Part shown: in pieces, positions 9,228-18,834 of the stretch
Layout of the letters: every line of letters starts with the position of its first letter
Position numbering within the stretch: position 1 is the stretch's first letter
From: Vampirovibrio chlorellavorus
GTDB taxonomy: Bacteria; Cyanobacteriota; Vampirovibrionia; Vampirovibrionales; Vampirovibrionaceae
Direction: 5' to 3'
Length of the DNA: 64,000 nucleotides
Assembly: GCA_903866275.1 (NCBI GenBank)
Contig: CAIPMU010000012.1
Coordinates: forward strand, 256,452-320,451
Position numbers and translations under genes: made by a program
The notes under the pieces: generated by a model
What the model saw: the letters and a program-made list of their open reading frames with translations, nothing else
Told to the model about the DNA's origin: nothing
Database searches by the model: none

Positions 9228-10805
9228 TTAAAGGGTGGGGTGTTCTATTTCCATTAACTGTTTCACCAGATTTTCCAGAGAATAGACCGGCTGGGCCTCC
9301 TGGGTGGGTTCACTCTCCAGCCAGGCCAACACCCCGATGATCAACCAGAAGTACATGTTGTGTGGAAAATTCTCGTGAATGGGTGCGGAAAATCCGTACA
9401 GAAACTGAAATACCAGCACATAGGTGCATACCCAGTATAAAAAATGACAGTAGCGCCACAGCACCCGGCGCAGGCAGGTCCACAGGGCGATGATCCAGAT
9501 GGCGGCGTACATCACGAAGCCCACCAGACCGTTCCGCAACAGCACGTAGGCAAAGGCGTTGTCCGGGCCAAAGTTCACCTCGGTCCAGGTGCTGCCAAAG
9601 AGGGCTTTGACCGGATGTTCTAGGAGGCCCTTGAGGGTAAACAGCGGGGCGAAGATCCGGTAGTTGGCCGTGGTTGAGGAGGGGTCCAGATACTGACTGG
9701 CCCCGTCCATCACTGCGTGCTGAAAGTCAAAATAGGTGACCAGCACGTACATAATGCCCAGCAATGCCAATCCCCCCAGGATCAGCCACTTGGGCTTGAT
9801 CGAAATTTTAAAGCCCGAGGGCAGGCTTCTGGCATGGGCAATCAATCGTAAAAGCCCGCAAATCGCACCGGTGGAGACCATAAACAGCATGGAGGATCGG
9901 GACAGGGTCATAAAAAGGCAGGTCAAGGCGAGGGGAATGGTGAGCTTGAAGCCCCAGCGTTCCCAGACGTTGTACTGTTTGGCCAGGAAGTAAATTGCAG
10001 AAACACCCAGCACCGTGACCAGATAACCACCCAGGTTGTTGGGATTCTGCAAGGTGGAGGCAGCCCGAAAGAACAGATGACCCCCGCCAAATGACCGCAC
10101 ATAGGGGGATCCGTTGATACAAAATTCGACAATGCCCAGAATGGACACAATGGGCAGACTGTACACCATGCCCTTGCAAACGGTGGCCAATTGTTCCTGT
10201 TTCTGGATGAGTACAGTGGCCAGCACCAGCGGCAGGATGGCAAATTCGACGTTGCCCCGGATGTAATAGAGCAGATCGTACATGTCTTCGCCCTGAAACA
10301 CCCAGGTAATGCCTCGCAAAATGGTGTAAACCGTAAAAAAGGAGATGAGCATCATCAGGGGGTGGGTCATCCGCCGACTCCACAAGGGGTGGTTTTCCAT
10401 GTGCTGATGCAACAACTGGAAGCCCGCCAACCCGAGTAGTGCCACCAGGATAATGTCTTTGGTCATTTTTTCGGTGTTGGTGGCTGGAATGCCCCAGGTG
10501 CCCACATCGGTGGGGTTTCGCCCGGTCAGGCGGGAACAGTAAAAGTAGTAATAGTTAAAGGCGGCAATGGCCACAAAGCCGGTCATGGCCTCATGAAACG
10601 GACGACGCATGATCAGCCGCACGACCAGAAAACCGACCATCCCCGAGATGAGGGGAATGGTGCCTTCCAGGCCGGAACCGGCTACCCAATACCCCAGAAT
10701 CAGGGCCAAAAGAATCATCAACACTTCCACACCCCTAAACAGGAGGGTTTGGGCAGTCTGTTTTTTGAGGGTTTTTAGTTGCATCGTTTCAGTCGTCTCG
10801 TTCAT
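9228..10805 (-). CDS. O-antigen ligase/polymerase family membrane protein (WaaL/Wzy-like)
   Basis: Multi-TM protein with LTCLFMTLSRSSMLFM and large loop; start chosen at MNETTETMQ (10805) because the upstream extension of the 604-aa ORF looks non-coding. Confidence 0.8.
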   Translation of the reverse strand: MNETTETMQLKTLKKQTAQTLLFRGVEVLMILLALILGYWVAGSGLEGTIPLISGMVGFLVVRLIMRRPFHEAMTGFVAIAAFNYYYFYCSRLTGRNPTDVGTWGIPATNTEKMTKDIILVALLGLAGFQLLHQHMENHPLWSRRMTHPLMMLISFFTVYTILRGITWVFQGEDMYDLLYYIRGNVEFAILPLVLATVLIQKQEQLATVCKGMVYSLPIVSILGIVEFCINGSPYVRSFGGGHLFFRAASTLQNPNNLGGYLVTVLGVSAIYFLAKQYNVWERWGFKLTIPLALTCLFMTLSRSSMLFMVSTGAICGLLRLIAHARSLPSGFKISIKPKWLILGGLALLGIMYVLVTYFDFQHAVMDGASQYLDPSSTTANYRIFAPLFTLKGLLEHPVKALFGSTWTEVNFGPDNAFAYVLLRNGLVGFVMYAAIWIIALWTCLRRVLWRYCHFLYWVCTYVLVFQFLYGFSAPIHENFPHNMYFWLIIGVLAWLESEPTQEAQPVYSLENLVKQLMEIEHPTL

Positions 10806-10962
10806 CGTTTTTGGGGTTGATGCGTTGAATCTTTTACCCAGAAGGCGTACGGTTGAAGGCGGGTCATGGATTCTGCACGGTTGAATTAAATTGTTCTCGT
10901 ATCCCTGTTTTAGAAAACGCACTTTCTTTTGCAGAGGCCCCACACCACAGCCAAGATCATAT

Positions 10963-12267
10963 ATGATAGATCCTAACAGAATCGCCTTGTGTGGCGTGTG
11001 TCGGAAGGAAAAAACCCTCTTGCCGCAGGATAGAGCACCCACCCGGATATTGATTATTCCCCATCAGCCCAACCGCAACGTAAAAGTGCGGGCGATAGAA
11101 CTGGCCCGGCATCTCTCAGCCCAGTCCGAGGTGGAGGTGTATGTGCTGGTCTGGCGGGTGCGGGGCCGACATTACCCGAACCTGCTCAACAAGCTGGGCT
11201 TTAAACTGCACGAGGCCTATGAAAGTGCCACTCTGCAGCCCAAAATCCGTCTGGAGGATGGGATTCGCTGGGTGAGTATTCCGCATATGCTGGCGCCCTA
11301 TCCGGTGAATCAGTGGTTTAACCGGCGTCAGGTTGAAAAATTTATTCAGTTGCAAGGCATTCAGGCGGTGATTAGTGGTAACGCCTATCATTTCCCGATG
11401 CCTGAAACTGCCGATTGTGCCCGGATTTACGATGTGGTCGATGATCATATCACCCCGCAGAGCAACGCCCACTGGCAACGCACCCGTGAGTTCACCCTGA
11501 AAGAGCTGAAAAAGGCGGACCAGATCCTGACGATCAGTCACGCTTTACAAGCGGAATTGGAGAAACTGGGTTATACCAACAGCACCTTAATTCCCAATGG
11601 TGTGGATTTAGCCGCCTTTTCCCCGGAAATGGCCCTGAGTGTCGCGGCAATTCAGGAGCGTTACGAGATTCAGCAGCGGTTTACCATTGGCTATATTGGG
11701 AATCACGGCTGGTGGGCTGGGATGGATTTATTAGTGGACGCCTTTAAGCAGTTGCATGCCCGTTTGCCGGAGAGCCGCTTGCTGATTGTGGGGCCGGGTG
11801 AGGAAATTGGTCGCTATCAGCGACAGGAGTCGGATCGGCCTGAGATTATTTTTACTGGCGCCATTCCGCCGGTGGAAATCGCGGCGTACTTTAAGGCCTG
11901 CTCTATCGGGGTATTGCCCTTTACCCCTTGTCCGTTCACGGATAATGCCATGCCGCTCAAAATTCTGGAGTACGGGGCGGCATACAAACGAGTGCTGGCG
12001 ACCCCCTTGAAGGAATTACAAACCCTGCAGTTTCCCCATGTGCAACTGATTGAGCCTGACGTTGAGCGCTGGGCGGAGGCCCTCATCGATGAAGCGTTGA
12101 ACCCCACGCCCTGGAATGCCTGCTGGGATGATACCATAGCCCGTTACGACTGGACCCGCCTCTGGGCACCGCTGGATACCATTCTGGCCACGCATTTTTC
12201 CACGCAAACTGCACAGGTTGCGACTCAGGGTCGCCCCGGAGTACCCCCTGATGCGTCTGCTCTTTAA
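10963..12267 (+). CDS. Glycosyltransferase family 4-like
   Basis: IGYIGNHGWWAGMDLLVDAFKQL...RLLIVGPGEE...IIFTGAIPPVEIAAYFKACSIGVLPF...PLKILEYGA; start inferred at MIDPNRIALCG. Confidence 0.85.
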   Translation: MIDPNRIALCGVCRKEKTLLPQDRAPTRILIIPHQPNRNVKVRAIELARHLSAQSEVEVYVLVWRVRGRHYPNLLNKLGFKLHEAYESATLQPKIRLEDGIRWVSIPHMLAPYPVNQWFNRRQVEKFIQLQGIQAVISGNAYHFPMPETADCARIYDVVDDHITPQSNAHWQRTREFTLKELKKADQILTISHALQAELEKLGYTNSTLIPNGVDLAAFSPEMALSVAAIQERYEIQQRFTIGYIGNHGWWAGMDLLVDAFKQLHARLPESRLLIVGPGEEIGRYQRQESDRPEIIFTGAIPPVEIAAYFKACSIGVLPFTPCPFTDNAMPLKILEYGAAYKRVLATPLKELQTLQFPHVQLIEPDVERWAEALIDEALNPTPWNACWDDTIARYDWTRLWAPLDTILATHFSTQTAQVATQGRPGVPPDASAL

Positions 12268-13516
12268 CGCCAGTAATCTGAAATCATCGGGTGGGTTGGT
12301 CATTCTGGAGCAACTCCTGCCCGCCTTTTTGGCCTATGAGGCTGAAACAGGTCAGAATGATTTTACTTGGCCCAGCGCGTCTTCGGCTCAGGGGAACATT
12401 GATTCCCTGCTGCTGTACCATCACCCTGACGTGACCCCGCAGGTGAAAGCCTGGATTGAGGCACTTCCAACGGCAGCGCAAGGACGGATTGAGGCCATTC
12501 CATTTCGGGAGCCCGATGGGCTGCGCCGGTTTTACTGGGAGCAAGTGACCCTGCCCCGAATCATTCAGCTTCGGCAGGTGGATGTCCTGTTTAGCTTTGG
12601 CAATACCGGACCGCTACGGCCCGGTTGTCGGCAGATATTATACCTGCAGCAGTCCATACCGTACACGCAATATCAACCGCGCAACCACTGGCTGAAATGG
12701 ATCAGGTTTCAGTGGATGTATGGTTTCCTGATTAATTTGGCCCAGTTGGGCTCCCAGCGCATTGTGGTGCCCACGCGCTGGCTGGTTCAGCCCATGCGTG
12801 AGGCCATTGTATTTCGGAAACCCGCTTCCGCGTATCGGGTGAGCTTACCAGGTTTGCCGGGCTGGCCCAATGATTCCCCGAACGGGGGCCAACGGGCAAT
12901 CTCTGCCGCAGAGCAAGCCTTGCTAGATACGTTGTCCATGAGTCGTAAAATGGGCACCCGGATACTCCTGTATCCCTGTAATCTGGCACCGTATAAAAAT
13001 ATTATGGCCCTGCTGGAGGCGGTGCATATCCTGAATACCCAGATGCAGCACTTCCAGTTAATCCTGACCTTTAATGAGGCCAGCGCCGAGTATTTCCCCT
13101 GCAAGCAAGCCATTTTAACCGCTGTAGCCCAGTGTCCAGCCAATCGGGTCGTGTTGGCCGGATCGTTCAGTCGGGCTGGCTTGCGGCAGTTGTATGGCCT
13201 CACCGATGTGCTGGTCTTTCCTTCGCTCGTGGAAACGCTGGGACTCCCCCTGATGGAGGCGATGGCTCTGGGGATTCCTGTTGTGGCGCTGGATGGCCGG
13301 ACTGTCAGTGATCGGAGTACCCTGGCTGCCTTTGCCCGTGACATTTGTGGAGACGCCGCTATCTATGCTCCGCCGGGCCAAACTTCTGTGCTGGCAAGCC
13401 AGATTCATCAGGTACTGCGAGATCTCACATTGGCGCTGCGGCTGGGGCAAGCGGGGCTTCAGCGGGCTGGCAGTTTCAGTTGGGAACAGCATGTGCGGGA
13501 TATTTTGGGGCCTTAA
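12251..13516 (+). CDS. Glycosyltransferase (group 1 family)
   Basis: MRLLFNASNLKSSGGLVILEQ...RVVLAGSFSRAGLRQLYGLTDVLVFPSLVETLGLPLMEAMALGIPVVA; overlaps end of preceding GT. Confidence 0.88.
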   Translation: MRLLFNASNLKSSGGLVILEQLLPAFLAYEAETGQNDFTWPSASSAQGNIDSLLLYHHPDVTPQVKAWIEALPTAAQGRIEAIPFREPDGLRRFYWEQVTLPRIIQLRQVDVLFSFGNTGPLRPGCRQILYLQQSIPYTQYQPRNHWLKWIRFQWMYGFLINLAQLGSQRIVVPTRWLVQPMREAIVFRKPASAYRVSLPGLPGWPNDSPNGGQRAISAAEQALLDTLSMSRKMGTRILLYPCNLAPYKNIMALLEAVHILNTQMQHFQLILTFNEASAEYFPCKQAILTAVAQCPANRVVLAGSFSRAGLRQLYGLTDVLVFPSLVETLGLPLMEAMALGIPVVALDGRTVSDRSTLAAFARDICGDAAIYAPPGQTSVLASQIHQVLRDLTLALRLGQAGLQRAGSFSWEQHVRDILGP

Positions 13517-13566
13517 AAGGGGGTATCGCTGCCTGATGCAGTGATTTGACTCATTTTAATGAACAG

Positions 13567-13594
13567 AAAACCGCAGCCTAATGACTGCGGTTTT
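13567..13594. terminator. Bidirectional intrinsic terminator between convergent genes
   Basis: aaaaccgcag-cctaatga-ctgcggtttt. Confidence 0.85.
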
Positions 13595-13677
13595 CCAGTT
13601 TTTATTGGGCCAATAGGCGCAAAACAGCGTTTAATAAACTTTTAGCGACCGACAGACCAACGTTTTAGATGAATCAA

Positions 13678-13839
13678 CTAGGCGTGTTTGTCAAACTTGG
13701 TGCCCACCGGGTGCTGTTGTGCCGGTGGTTTCGGTGTTGCAAAGGGCTTTGCAGCGGGCGTGTTAGCTTGAGTCGCCTTGGCACGAACTTGCGTCTGAGT
13801 CTGGGGCACATGGGTTGCTTTAAAGGTGATGCCGGACAT
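13678..13839 (-). CDS. Small 53-aa hypothetical protein (below the ORF-track size cutoff)
   Basis: ATG preceded by gaagggggactccc; translation MSGITFKATHVPQTQTQVRAKATQANTPAAKPFATPKPPAQQHPVGTKFDKHA*; followed on the minus strand by the 13567-13594 terminator. Confidence 0.5.
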   Translation of the reverse strand: MSGITFKATHVPQTQTQVRAKATQANTPAAKPFATPKPPAQQHPVGTKFDKHA

Positions 13840-14018
13840 GGGAGTCCCCCTTCATGTTTTACTCTATAAACAACTACTGAGAAAAGCATTCAGCCCAAAG
13901 CGACTGCTTTCGCCCAATAACTTCTCTCAATAATGATGAACAACCAGCCGATTATAGCAAGAAAACCCAGCTATGCCAATAGGCAATGGTGTTTATGCAA
14001 CATGAACCCACGGTTGCG

Positions 14019-15956
14019 TTAATCGCAGTCTACGCAGCGAATGGCCGGATTGACAGGTGTAGTCTCAGATTCCTGGGCTTCCAGCGTTTGTGAGGCATCC
14101 GCCTCCGTTGTTGAGTGTGTGGGCGTTGGTGCTTCCAGGGACATGGGTTGATCCAGGCGGCTGTTGTTGCGATAGACTGTGATGCCTTTAATACCCAATT
14201 GATAGGCCAGTTGATACGTCTCGGCAATGGCCTCGTGTGTGGCCTGCTCCGGGAAGTTAATGGTTTTGGACACTCCGTTGTCCGTGAATGCCTGAAAGGC
14301 GGCCTGCATGCGGACATGCCACTGGGGTTCAATGTCGAATGAGGTCACAAAGAGGCGTTGCAGTTCCGTTGGGAGTTCAGTCAGCCCTTGCACCCCGCCT
14401 TGCTGGGCCACTTGCTCCAGCAGCTCAGGGGTATTGAGCCGGTTTGCCTCCAGCCAGGCGGCAAACTGGGGATGCACTTCCAGCATGCGGGTGTTGTCCA
14501 TAATGTTGCGGGTGAAGACCAGCGCAAACACCGGTTCAATCCCACCGCTGGCCCCGGCGATGATGCTGATGGTTCCGGTGGGGGCAACGCAGGTGGTGGT
14601 GGCGTTGCGCAAGCCGTGTTGCTGTATCTGGTCACTGAGTGTTTGCCAGTCTTGACGCGTTACCCGCTGGGTGGGGTGGCCCCCGTGTTTTTCAATCAGC
14701 CAGTGGCCCTGAGCATACCGGCTTTCCGCAAACGTGGGAAATGAACCCCGCTGCCGGGCCAGCTCAATGGAGGCCAGTTTGGCGTGATAGTCGATCCAGG
14801 CGGCCACTTCCCGGGCCAGCTCAATGGCCGCTTCGGAGTTGTAGGGAAGTCCCAGCGCCAGCAGGCAATCCGCCCAGCCCATGACGCCCAGTCCAATCTT
14901 GCGATTGCCTTCCACCATACGCTGAATTTCAGGGATGGGGAAGCGGTTCCGGGTGATGACATTATCTAAAAAGTGGGTCGCTTGGCGCGTTACGGCAGCG
15001 AGTTTTTTCCAGTCCAGCTGATTTTGCTCAGTCAGCATGCGTCCCAGATTGATGGAACCCAGGTTACAGGCCTCGTAGGGCAAGAGTGGGACTTCTCCGC
15101 AGGGGTTGGTTGACTCAATTCGGCCCAGAGCGGGAGTGGGGTTATCGGCGTTGATCCGATCAATAAAGACCAGTCCTGGTTCGCCGGTCCGCCAGGCGCA
15201 ATCGATAATCTGGTTGAAGAGTTGCCGGGCGGGCACGGTTTTGACCACCTGTCCGCTGTTGGGATGGCGGAGTGGAAAGTCCGAGTCGTCTGCCACTGCC
15301 TGCATAAAGGCGTCCGTTACGCTGATTGAGATGTTGAAGTTGTTGACCTTGCGCAGGTTGTCTTTGGCGCTGATGAAGCTTTCAATGTCCGGGTGATCGA
15401 TCTGCAGGACGCCCATGTTGGCCCCACGGCGGGTGCCCCCCTGCTTGATGGCCTCGGTCGCGGCGTTGTAGACCTCCATAAAGGATACCGGACCGGAGGA
15501 AACGCCCATCGTGGAGCGCACCACGTCTCCTTTTGGGCGTAAGGCTGAGAACGAAAAGCCGGTTCCACCCCCGCTCTGGTGAATCAGGGCCGTATGCTTG
15601 AGGGTTTCAAAGATGGATTCCATCGAATCATCAATGGGCAGGACAAAGCAGGCCGAGAGTTGACCCAATGGGCGTCCGGCGTTCATCAGCGTGGGGCTGT
15701 TGGGCAGAAATTCCAGTCGGGCCATCAGGCTATAAAATTCTTCGGTCAGCGCGTCCACGGCTTCAGGCGTTTTGCCATAGGCCAGATCCCCTTCGGCAAT
15801 GCAGCGGGCCACCCGACGCAGCAGCTCGGCAGGCGTTTCCAACACCCGATCGTGCTCATCCCGGATGAGGTAGCGACGCGCCAGCACGGTCATGCCGTTG
15901 GGCGGAATGGCCGGGGTCAATGGCTCAGCGTCAGGGTGATGGTTAGAATGGGGCAT
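14019..15956 (-). CDS. nrdJ: Adenosylcobalamin-dependent (class II) ribonucleoside-diphosphate reductase
   Basis: LARRYLIRDEHDRVLETPAELLRRVA...LPNSPTLMNAGRPLGQLSACFVLPIDDSMESIFETLKHTALIHQSGGGTGFSFSALRPKGD...ESTNPCGEVPLLPYEACNLGSINL; C-terminal CVDC. Confidence 0.93.
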   Translation of the reverse strand: MPHSNHHPDAEPLTPAIPPNGMTVLARRYLIRDEHDRVLETPAELLRRVARCIAEGDLAYGKTPEAVDALTEEFYSLMARLEFLPNSPTLMNAGRPLGQLSACFVLPIDDSMESIFETLKHTALIHQSGGGTGFSFSALRPKGDVVRSTMGVSSGPVSFMEVYNAATEAIKQGGTRRGANMGVLQIDHPDIESFISAKDNLRKVNNFNISISVTDAFMQAVADDSDFPLRHPNSGQVVKTVPARQLFNQIIDCAWRTGEPGLVFIDRINADNPTPALGRIESTNPCGEVPLLPYEACNLGSINLGRMLTEQNQLDWKKLAAVTRQATHFLDNVITRNRFPIPEIQRMVEGNRKIGLGVMGWADCLLALGLPYNSEAAIELAREVAAWIDYHAKLASIELARQRGSFPTFAESRYAQGHWLIEKHGGHPTQRVTRQDWQTLSDQIQQHGLRNATTTCVAPTGTISIIAGASGGIEPVFALVFTRNIMDNTRMLEVHPQFAAWLEANRLNTPELLEQVAQQGGVQGLTELPTELQRLFVTSFDIEPQWHVRMQAAFQAFTDNGVSKTINFPEQATHEAIAETYQLAYQLGIKGITVYRNNSRLDQPMSLEAPTPTHSTTEADASQTLEAQESETTPVNPAIRCVDCD

Positions 15957-16308
15957 GAATTTCAGGCATGTTTGTCAAACAGTGTTTCCATCATAGACCA
16001 TTCCTGACGGTTTTGACACCCTGTGCTTCCCCAGCAAACGGAGCGCGATGTTTGCAGCGTTTCTGCTCCTATTAGACGACCGGTTCAGTGTCCCATAAAA
16101 TGGCCTTGCAAAATGGCCCCGTGCTGAACCATTAGGCCTGTTCATGAAACGTTCAAAGATTTGGGTCAGTCGCATTGAATCAGATTGTAGCACTCCGTTT
16201 TGAACGCCTGTTTCATCAGGTTTTCGCATCCGGTTTGATATGATACTCTCCTGATATTGAGGGCGATGAAATCCAGTATTGTTCTGTGCAAATAAGGTAA
16301 ATTGAGAA

Positions 16309-18558
16309 ATGAAAACGAGCAGGTTATTTTTGACCTCAGCGCTGGTGGGGTTGATGGGAATTGGACTCTGGCCAGCAACCTCAGGGGCTGCCTCACTGGC
16401 CCCGGAAACACCAAAAAGTAATCGGTTCTGGTGGCCCGAGTTGCTGGATTTGGGGCCATTGCGCCAGCATGAGACAACCTCTAGCCCGTTGGGTTCCGGT
16501 TTTAATTATCCCGAGGCCTTTAACACGCTGGATCTGCAGGCCGTTAAAAAGGACATCAATGCGTTGCTCACCACCCCGCAGGCCTGGTGGCCACCGGACT
16601 ACGGAAACTATGGACCGTTCTTTATCCGCATGGCCTGGCATGGTGCTGGCACCTATCGCTTGCAGGATGGTCGTGGTGGTGCCGATGGTGGACAACAACG
16701 TTTTGAGCCATTGAACAGCTGGCCTGATAACGCGAACCTGGATAAAGCCCGTCGCCTGCTCTGGCCCATCAAGCAAAAGTACGGCGAAAAGATTTCCTGG
16801 GGCGATTTGATGGTGTTGACCGGCAATGTGGCTTTGGAAAATATGGGTTTTAAAACCGATGGCTTTGCCGGTGGACGCGCCGATGACTGGAAACCGGACA
16901 TGGTCTACTGGGGACCTGAAAGCAAATTTCTGGCCAGCGAGCGGTATAGCCCGGATGGTAAACTGGAAAAGCCTTTGGCTGCTGTGCAGATGGGCCTGAT
17001 TTATGTCAATCCGGAAGGTCCGAACGGCAACCCCGATCCGTTGGCGGCGGCCAGGGATATTCGGGAAGCCTTTGGCCGAATGGCGATGAATGACGAGGAG
17101 ACGGTGGCTCTGATCGCGGGCGGTCATACGTTTGGCAAAACGCATGGCGCCCATAAACCCAACGACTGTGTGGGGCCTGAACCGGCCGCCGCTGGTATCG
17201 AAAAGCAGGGTTTTGGCTGGGAAAATAAATGCGGTAAAGGCAATGCTGAAGATACTGTGACCAGTGGGCTGGAGGGGTCATGGTCTGCTAATCCTGTGGC
17301 CTGGACGACTCAATATCTGAACAATCTGTTTGCCTATGAGTGGGTACAAACCAAAAGCCCTGCGGGTGCCATTCAGTGGATGCCCAAAGACGGGGCGGCC
17401 GCTAGCTTGGTTCCGGATGCACATGTGGCGGGTCAACGACACGCCCCGATCATGTTCACAACCGATTTGGCGTTGAAGTTTGATCCCGCGTACCGAAAAA
17501 TTGCCCTTCGGTTTCAGCAGGACCCGGCTGCGTTTCAACAGGCCTTTGCCAAGGCGTGGTTCAAGTTAACGCATCGGGATATGGGACCTCCCAGTCGCTA
17601 TTTGGGTGCGGAAGTTCCGAAAGAGGCCTTGCTCTGGCAGGATGCTGTGCCGCCTGTGACCTATCCGTTGATCGATGAGACGGATGCCAAGGCGTTGAAA
17701 GCGCAGATCCTGCAATCGGGATTGACCGTGCCGGAGTTGGTGAGAACCGCCTGGGCCTCTGCCGCCAGTTTCCGGGGGACGGATATGCGTGGCGGAGCCA
17801 ACGGCGCCCGGTTGCGTCTGGCGCCCCAGAAAAACTGGTTGGTGAATAATCCGCAAGCACTGTCTCGGACTCTGGCCCGACTGGAACAGGTGCAGAAGGA
17901 CTTTAACGCCAGGTTGTCGGGTGGTAAACAGGTTTCTCTGGCAGACACCATTGTTCTGGCCGGATCGGCGGGCATTGAGCAGGCCGCTCGCTTGGCTGGG
18001 TATCCGAACGTGACGGTTCCTGTTCTGCTCGGCCGGACCGATGCGTTGCAGGCGCAAACTGATGTGAATGCGTTTAAAATGCTGGAGCCAACTGCTGATG
18101 GTTTTCGGAACTACTACGGCAAGGACAACCGGAAGTCTCCTGCTGAAATGCTGGTTGAACGCGCGGATTTGCTCAATTTGACCGTGCCGGAGATGACCGT
18201 GCTGGTGGGCGGCATGCGGGCCTTAAACGCCAATGCGGATCAATCCCTTTATGGCGTTTTGACCCAGCATCCGGGCACCTTGAGCAACGACTATTTTGTC
18301 AATTTGCTGGATATGTCCACCCAGTGGCAGAAGTCATCGACGACTGAAGGCGTCTATGAGGGCTTCGAAAGGGCCACCGGCAAACGGCGCTGGACGGCGA
18401 CTCCCGTGGATCTGATCTTCGGTTCCAACGCCGAGTTGCGGGCAGTCGCTGAAGTTTACGCTTCCGATGACGCCCAGGAAAAGTTCCTGCGGGATTTTGT
18501 GACGGCGTGGACCAAGGTGATGAACCTCGACCGCTATGAAAACGGGCAAAAACTCTAG
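16309..18558 (+). CDS. katG: Catalase-peroxidase with predicted N-terminal signal peptide
   Basis: [70 protein letters not shown]. Confidence 0.95.
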   Translation: MKTSRLFLTSALVGLMGIGLWPATSGAASLAPETPKSNRFWWPELLDLGPLRQHETTSSPLGSGFNYPEAFNTLDLQAVKKDINALLTTPQAWWPPDYGNYGPFFIRMAWHGAGTYRLQDGRGGADGGQQRFEPLNSWPDNANLDKARRLLWPIKQKYGEKISWGDLMVLTGNVALENMGFKTDGFAGGRADDWKPDMVYWGPESKFLASERYSPDGKLEKPLAAVQMGLIYVNPEGPNGNPDPLAAARDIREAFGRMAMNDEETVALIAGGHTFGKTHGAHKPNDCVGPEPAAAGIEKQGFGWENKCGKGNAEDTVTSGLEGSWSANPVAWTTQYLNNLFAYEWVQTKSPAGAIQWMPKDGAAASLVPDAHVAGQRHAPIMFTTDLALKFDPAYRKIALRFQQDPAAFQQAFAKAWFKLTHRDMGPPSRYLGAEVPKEALLWQDAVPPVTYPLIDETDAKALKAQILQSGLTVPELVRTAWASAASFRGTDMRGGANGARLRLAPQKNWLVNNPQALSRTLARLEQVQKDFNARLSGGKQVSLADTIVLAGSAGIEQAARLAGYPNVTVPVLLGRTDALQAQTDVNAFKMLEPTADGFRNYYGKDNRKSPAEMLVERADLLNLTVPEMTVLVGGMRALNANADQSLYGVLTQHPGTLSNDYFVNLLDMSTQWQKSSTTEGVYEGFERATGKRRWTATPVDLIFGSNAELRAVAEVYASDDAQEKFLRDFVTAWTKVMNLDRYENGQKL

Positions 18559-18569
18559 TTCGGTTTATC

Positions 18570-18604
18570 AGGGCGGCAGGTTTACGAAGTGAATCTGCCG
18601 CCCT
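18570..18604 (+). terminator. Intrinsic terminator downstream of katG
   Basis: agggcggcag-N15-ctgccgccct, then ttt. Confidence 0.65.
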
Positions 18605-18834
18605 TTGGTACCGTTGAAAATAGCTCAACCCAGGGCCTATTTTAGGCATTTTATGGGTCCGTTCTCATCATTTGGGATTATGTTCATGCTTTAAAACAGC
18701 TCCTTGCGTTCTGGCTGGCTAATCTTTCGGTCAAAAAGTTATGGGCGTGAAAAAAATGACGTTTCTAATCTTCATCAATGGCAGATTTTTAATCAGCTTA
18801 GGCGCTTCAGCCGTTGTCTGTTATGATAGTTATT

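Noticed and set aside
16082-16130. ggttcag...ctgaacc inverted repeat with aaaatggcc direct repeats between nrdJ and katG
   Set aside because: Does not match an NrdR box or cobalamin riboswitch; arms too short and far apart to claim function.
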